From Peptococcaceae bacterium UBA2264 (GTDB lineage Bacteria > Bacillota > Desulfitobacteriia > Desulfitobacteriales > Desulfitobacteriaceae): 8,871 nucleotides of DNA. The stretch lies in assembly GCA_002347475.1 (NCBI GenBank), contig DDXI01000029.1, positions 1-8,871 on the forward strand. The letters are read 5' to 3'. Positions 6,831 through 8,871 of the stretch are shown here, piece by piece; position 1 is the stretch's first letter; each line of letters starts with the position of its first letter. A program made the position numbers and the translations under genes. The notes beneath the pieces are model-generated. The model had not been told where the DNA came from, ran no database searches, and was given only the letters and a program-made list of their open reading frames with translations.

Positions 6831-7832
6831 TTGATGGTGGTAATATTAGCGGCACTTCTTTTTGTCCTGACCAATGCTCTCCATGATGCCAGTTCTGTTG
6901 TGGCTACATTTATTTCCAGCGGAGCCGGAAACCCGGTTCAGGCAGTTTCTTTAGCAGCAATCTTTAGTTTTATTGGGGCTCTGGCGGGGGGGAATGCCGT
7001 TGCCGATACTATCTCCTCAATTGCTGCTGTTCCTGCAGATCCGCTTCTGCTTAATGTCCTGTTGGCGGCGATGGGCGGGGCGGTGATTTGGAACCTGGTT
7101 ACCTGGTATTCTGGCTTGCCTTCCAGCTCCACCCATGCCTTGATTGGGGGGTTAGTCGGAGCAGTCTGGATGGCCCGGGGCTCGGAATATGTTTTGTGGG
7201 GTTTCAGCGAATTGATCGCCCCTGATCATCAGCTGGTGGGGATTAGTAAAGTGCTTCTCTTCCTGTTGATTTCTCCGCTCCTGGGCTTTGCTGCCGCTTT
7301 TGTCTTGCAGACTATCACCAATATTCTGCTGCGCAATGCTAAAGCCGCAATCAACAAATGGATCGAACGGCTGCAGTGGCTGATAACCGCTTTATTGGCT
7401 TTTAGCAATGGCGCTAATGATACCCAAAAAATTGTGGGGATCATCACTTTGGCAGTGGCATCTGTCAGTAATCTGAGCGGCCAGATCCCTTTGCTGGGGA
7501 TTAAAGGCATAGTCGGTGCGGTCACCTTTGCCGGGACGCTGCTGGGCGGCTGGCCTGTTATTAAAACCATTGGGAGAGAGATATATACTATCAGACCGAT
7601 TCATGGCCTGAATTCCCAGTTATCTTCGGGTGCCAGTGTCCTGCTGTCCACATTTTTGGGCGCTCCTGTTTCAACAACACATGTGGTGGTCGGCAGTGTA
7701 GCCGGAGTTGGGGCCGCGGACGAGTTTCGGATGGTCAATTGGAATATCGGCCGAGAAATTATTACCGCCTGGTGTATCACGATCCCGGCAGCGGCCTTGG
7801 CAGCAGCCATTATTTATTACCTGCTGTGGTAG
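6831..7832 (+). CDS. Pit-family inorganic phosphate transporter
   Basis: This is a polytopic membrane protein of about 333 residues that imports inorganic phosphate, probably with a cation. Both inverted Pit repeats are present. The first has NALHDASS (15-22) and P-S-S-S-T-H (97-102); the second has NGANDTQK (193-200) and V-S-T-T-H (280-284). Numbering is from the TTG at 6831. Hydrophobic segments fill most of the rest, and the length fits the shorter bacterial Pit proteins. The start is uncertain. TTG 6831 and ATG 6834 have no Shine-Dalgarno nearby, whereas AGGAG at 6801-6805 sits 7 nt before an in-frame ATT at 6813. From there the frame reads IDTGLIL, which resembles Pit N-termini. The first repeat is atypical, with S-S where relatives usually have A-N. 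The gene is followed 49 bases later by the DUF47 partner, a standard pairing, although DUF47 often comes first. Confidence 0.9.
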   Translation: MMVVILAALLFVLTNALHDASSVVATFISSGAGNPVQAVSLAAIFSFIGALAGGNAVADTISSIAAVPADPLLLNVLLAAMGGAVIWNLVTWYSGLPSSSTHALIGGLVGAVWMARGSEYVLWGFSELIAPDHQLVGISKVLLFLLISPLLGFAAAFVLQTITNILLRNAKAAINKWIERLQWLITALLAFSNGANDTQKIVGIITLAVASVSNLSGQIPLLGIKGIVGAVTFAGTLLGGWPVIKTIGREIYTIRPIHGLNSQLSSGASVLLSTFLGAPVSTTHVVVGSVAGVGAADEFRMVNWNIGREIITAWCITIPAAALAAAIIYYLLW

Positions 7833-7881
7833 GTCGATGGTGGATATTTGCGCAATGATTTCTTCAGCAAGGAGGATTTTC

Positions 7882-8505
7882 ATGTTCAATAACAGGTTTT
7901 GGGAAAGGTTGTTCCCGGTGAAGCGGGATTTTTATAAAATGCTCAGTGATCAGGCCCAGGCGACTTCCGAGGGAATCGGAATCTTATCCAACTGGCTTTA
8001 CAGCAGATCAACAGAAGATTATCAGCTTTTGTTCCGACAAGCCGGTGTTGCGGATAAAATTCGTTTTAACATGGAAGGAGAATTGATCGAGGCTTTTGCC
8101 ACTCCCTTTGACAGACAGGATATCTACTCCCTTTCAGTGGAAATGGACAGGATATTATACTACGCGGAATCAACACTTATGGAAATGGAAGACTTCGAAG
8201 TTAGCACAGATGCCCCGATAACAGACATGGTATTGAAATTAAAGAGCGGGATTTCTGAACTTGCCAACGCTGTTACTCTTTTAAAAACAGAGCCAATCAA
8301 GGCTAAAGTTCACGTGGAACTTATCAGACAGGTTGAGTCAGCAATCGATCATATTTACCGGGCGGCTATGAAAGAGTTGTTTCGCTCCCCGGACCTCAAG
8401 TACATTATGAAATACAGGGAAGTCTACCATCACATCAAGGATGCCTCAGTTCACTTGGGCTATACTACTGATGTTTTGCATAAAATTGTTGTTCGGGTAG
8501 TATAG
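7882..8505 (+). CDS. DUF47 (PhoU-like) protein, partner of Pit transporter
   Basis: This 207-residue, largely helical cytosolic protein belongs to the DUF47/TIGR00153 family, related to PhoU. The ATG at 7882 is preceded by a textbook AAGGAGG (7869-7875) with 6-nt spacing. The in-frame extension back to 7708 would lie within the Pit gene and is rejected. Family features are FATPFDRQDIYSL (72-84, with T74-P-F-D-R at its core), a following helix with D and E residues (SVEMDRILYYAE) and the C-terminal HHIKDASVHLGYTTDVLHKIVVRVV, which matches the metal-binding helix end of the family. These proteins are encoded beside Pit transporters and are thought to regulate them. No terminator is obvious after the stop. 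Confidence 0.9.
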   Translation: MFNNRFWERLFPVKRDFYKMLSDQAQATSEGIGILSNWLYSRSTEDYQLLFRQAGVADKIRFNMEGELIEAFATPFDRQDIYSLSVEMDRILYYAESTLMEMEDFEVSTDAPITDMVLKLKSGISELANAVTLLKTEPIKAKVHVELIRQVESAIDHIYRAAMKELFRSPDLKYIMKYREVYHHIKDASVHLGYTTDVLHKIVVRVV

Positions 8506-8540
8506 ATTGCCCTGAAGACATAGTTGGTGTCAGTTAATAA

Positions 8541-8569
8541 TTGACAATATTTAAGACTAATAATATGAT
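8541..8569 (+). promoter_or_regulatory. Near-consensus promoter for the TspO-like gene
   Basis: A perfect TTGACA (8541-8546) is spaced exactly 17 nt from TATGAT (8564-8569). Transcription would start near 8576 and leave an AT-rich leader of about 78 nt with no clear structure. Confidence 0.75.
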
Positions 8570-8653
8570 GGCTTTAACAGTTGGAATATGATGACAATAA
8601 AGTTGATATTATTTTATAGGGCAAAAATATGGGGAAAGAGGGAGGGAATAATA

Positions 8654-8871
8654 ATGACAGCTAAAAAAGGTGTTATTATTAAAGTTGTTACTGTAATTTC
8701 TTTTTTGGTCATGATTGCGGTAAATGCCCTTTCAGTTTATCAGCCAATCAATGGTCTTAGCCAAGCCCAAATATCGGATTCCTACAAAAATCTTTTTGCC
8801 CCGGCCGGGATCACCTTCAGTATTTGGGGAATTATTTATCTTCTGCTGGCCGGCTATACCTTTTATCAGAT
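8654..8871 (+). CDS. TspO/MBR-like (tryptophan-rich sensory) membrane protein, 3'-truncated
   Basis: The ATG at 8654 follows GGGAGGG (8640-8646) with 7-nt spacing and opens a frame that runs to the window edge (72 complete codons). The protein starts MTAKKG, then has a hydrophobic helix (about residues 7-26), a polar loop with LSQAQISDSYKNLFAP, and a second helix from GITFSIWGIIYLLLAGYTF. The sequence N-L-F-x-P-A-G-x-T-F-x-I-W-G resembles bacterial proteins annotated as tryptophan-rich sensory or TspO/MBR-like, which are multi-pass membrane proteins of poorly defined role. The similarity is to this broad group, not necessarily true TspO. A strong promoter lies directly upstream, so the gene is probably expressed separately from the Pit unit. 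The rest, including most membrane segments, is out of view. Confidence 0.65.
   Translation, partial: MTAKKGVIIKVVTVISFLVMIAVNALSVYQPINGLSQAQISDSYKNLFAPAGITFSIWGIIYLLLAGYTFYQ

Noticed and set aside
7708..7881. Upstream extension of the DUF47 protein into the Pit gene
   Set aside because: It overlaps the conserved Pit C-terminus in another frame, while the ATG at 7882 has a perfect Shine-Dalgarno and matches the family's N-terminus.
8506..8540. Hairpin CTGAAGACA / TGTCAG as a terminator after DUF47
   Set aside because: The stem is short and mismatched and is not followed by a T-run.

Overview
The window looks like chromosomal DNA of a Gram-positive-type anaerobe or facultative anaerobe, most plausibly a Clostridia/Peptococcaceae-like Bacillota. 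This is inferred from strong AGGAGG-type ribosome binding sites, ATGA-coupled genes, tandem radical SAM enzymes, a Pit/DUF47 pair and a TspO-like protein. No rRNA or other marker gene is present, so the taxonomic call is weak. All genes are on the + strand. I see no tRNA, rRNA, CRISPR array, insertion sequence or prophage gene.

Region A (1-4811) is a tight four-gene operon that enters from the left edge. It holds a GH3-family acyl-adenylating enzyme (N-terminus outside the window), two tandem B12-binding-domain radical SAM enzymes and a two-lobed GNAT-like acyltransferase. The first two junctions are 4-bp ATGA overlaps and the third is an overlap of about 17 bp, so the genes are probably translationally coupled. 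Carboxylate activation, two radical steps and an acyl-transfer fold together suggest a small-molecule or lipid-modification pathway. The product cannot be deduced from the sequence.

Region B (4812-6710) is an independent unit. A promoter (TTGACG-N17-TATCAT) carries a perfect 18-bp palindrome across its -10. It is followed by a roughly 125-nt leader that encodes a possible 15-residue peptide with two Trp codons and contains three overlapping, mutually competing RNA pairings, including a terminator-like hairpin. The leader precedes a membrane-anchored serine hydrolase of the class C beta-lactamase/PBP fold, and the unit ends in a clear intrinsic terminator. The leader resembles a transcription attenuator and is the most unusual regulatory structure here.

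Region C (6711-8505) is a phosphate-uptake unit: a Pit-family transporter followed by its usual partner, a DUF47 (PhoU-like) protein. The transporter may start at an unusual AUU codon. Region D (8506-8871) has a near-consensus promoter and the first 72 codons of a TspO/MBR-like (tryptophan-rich sensory) membrane protein that runs off the right edge.
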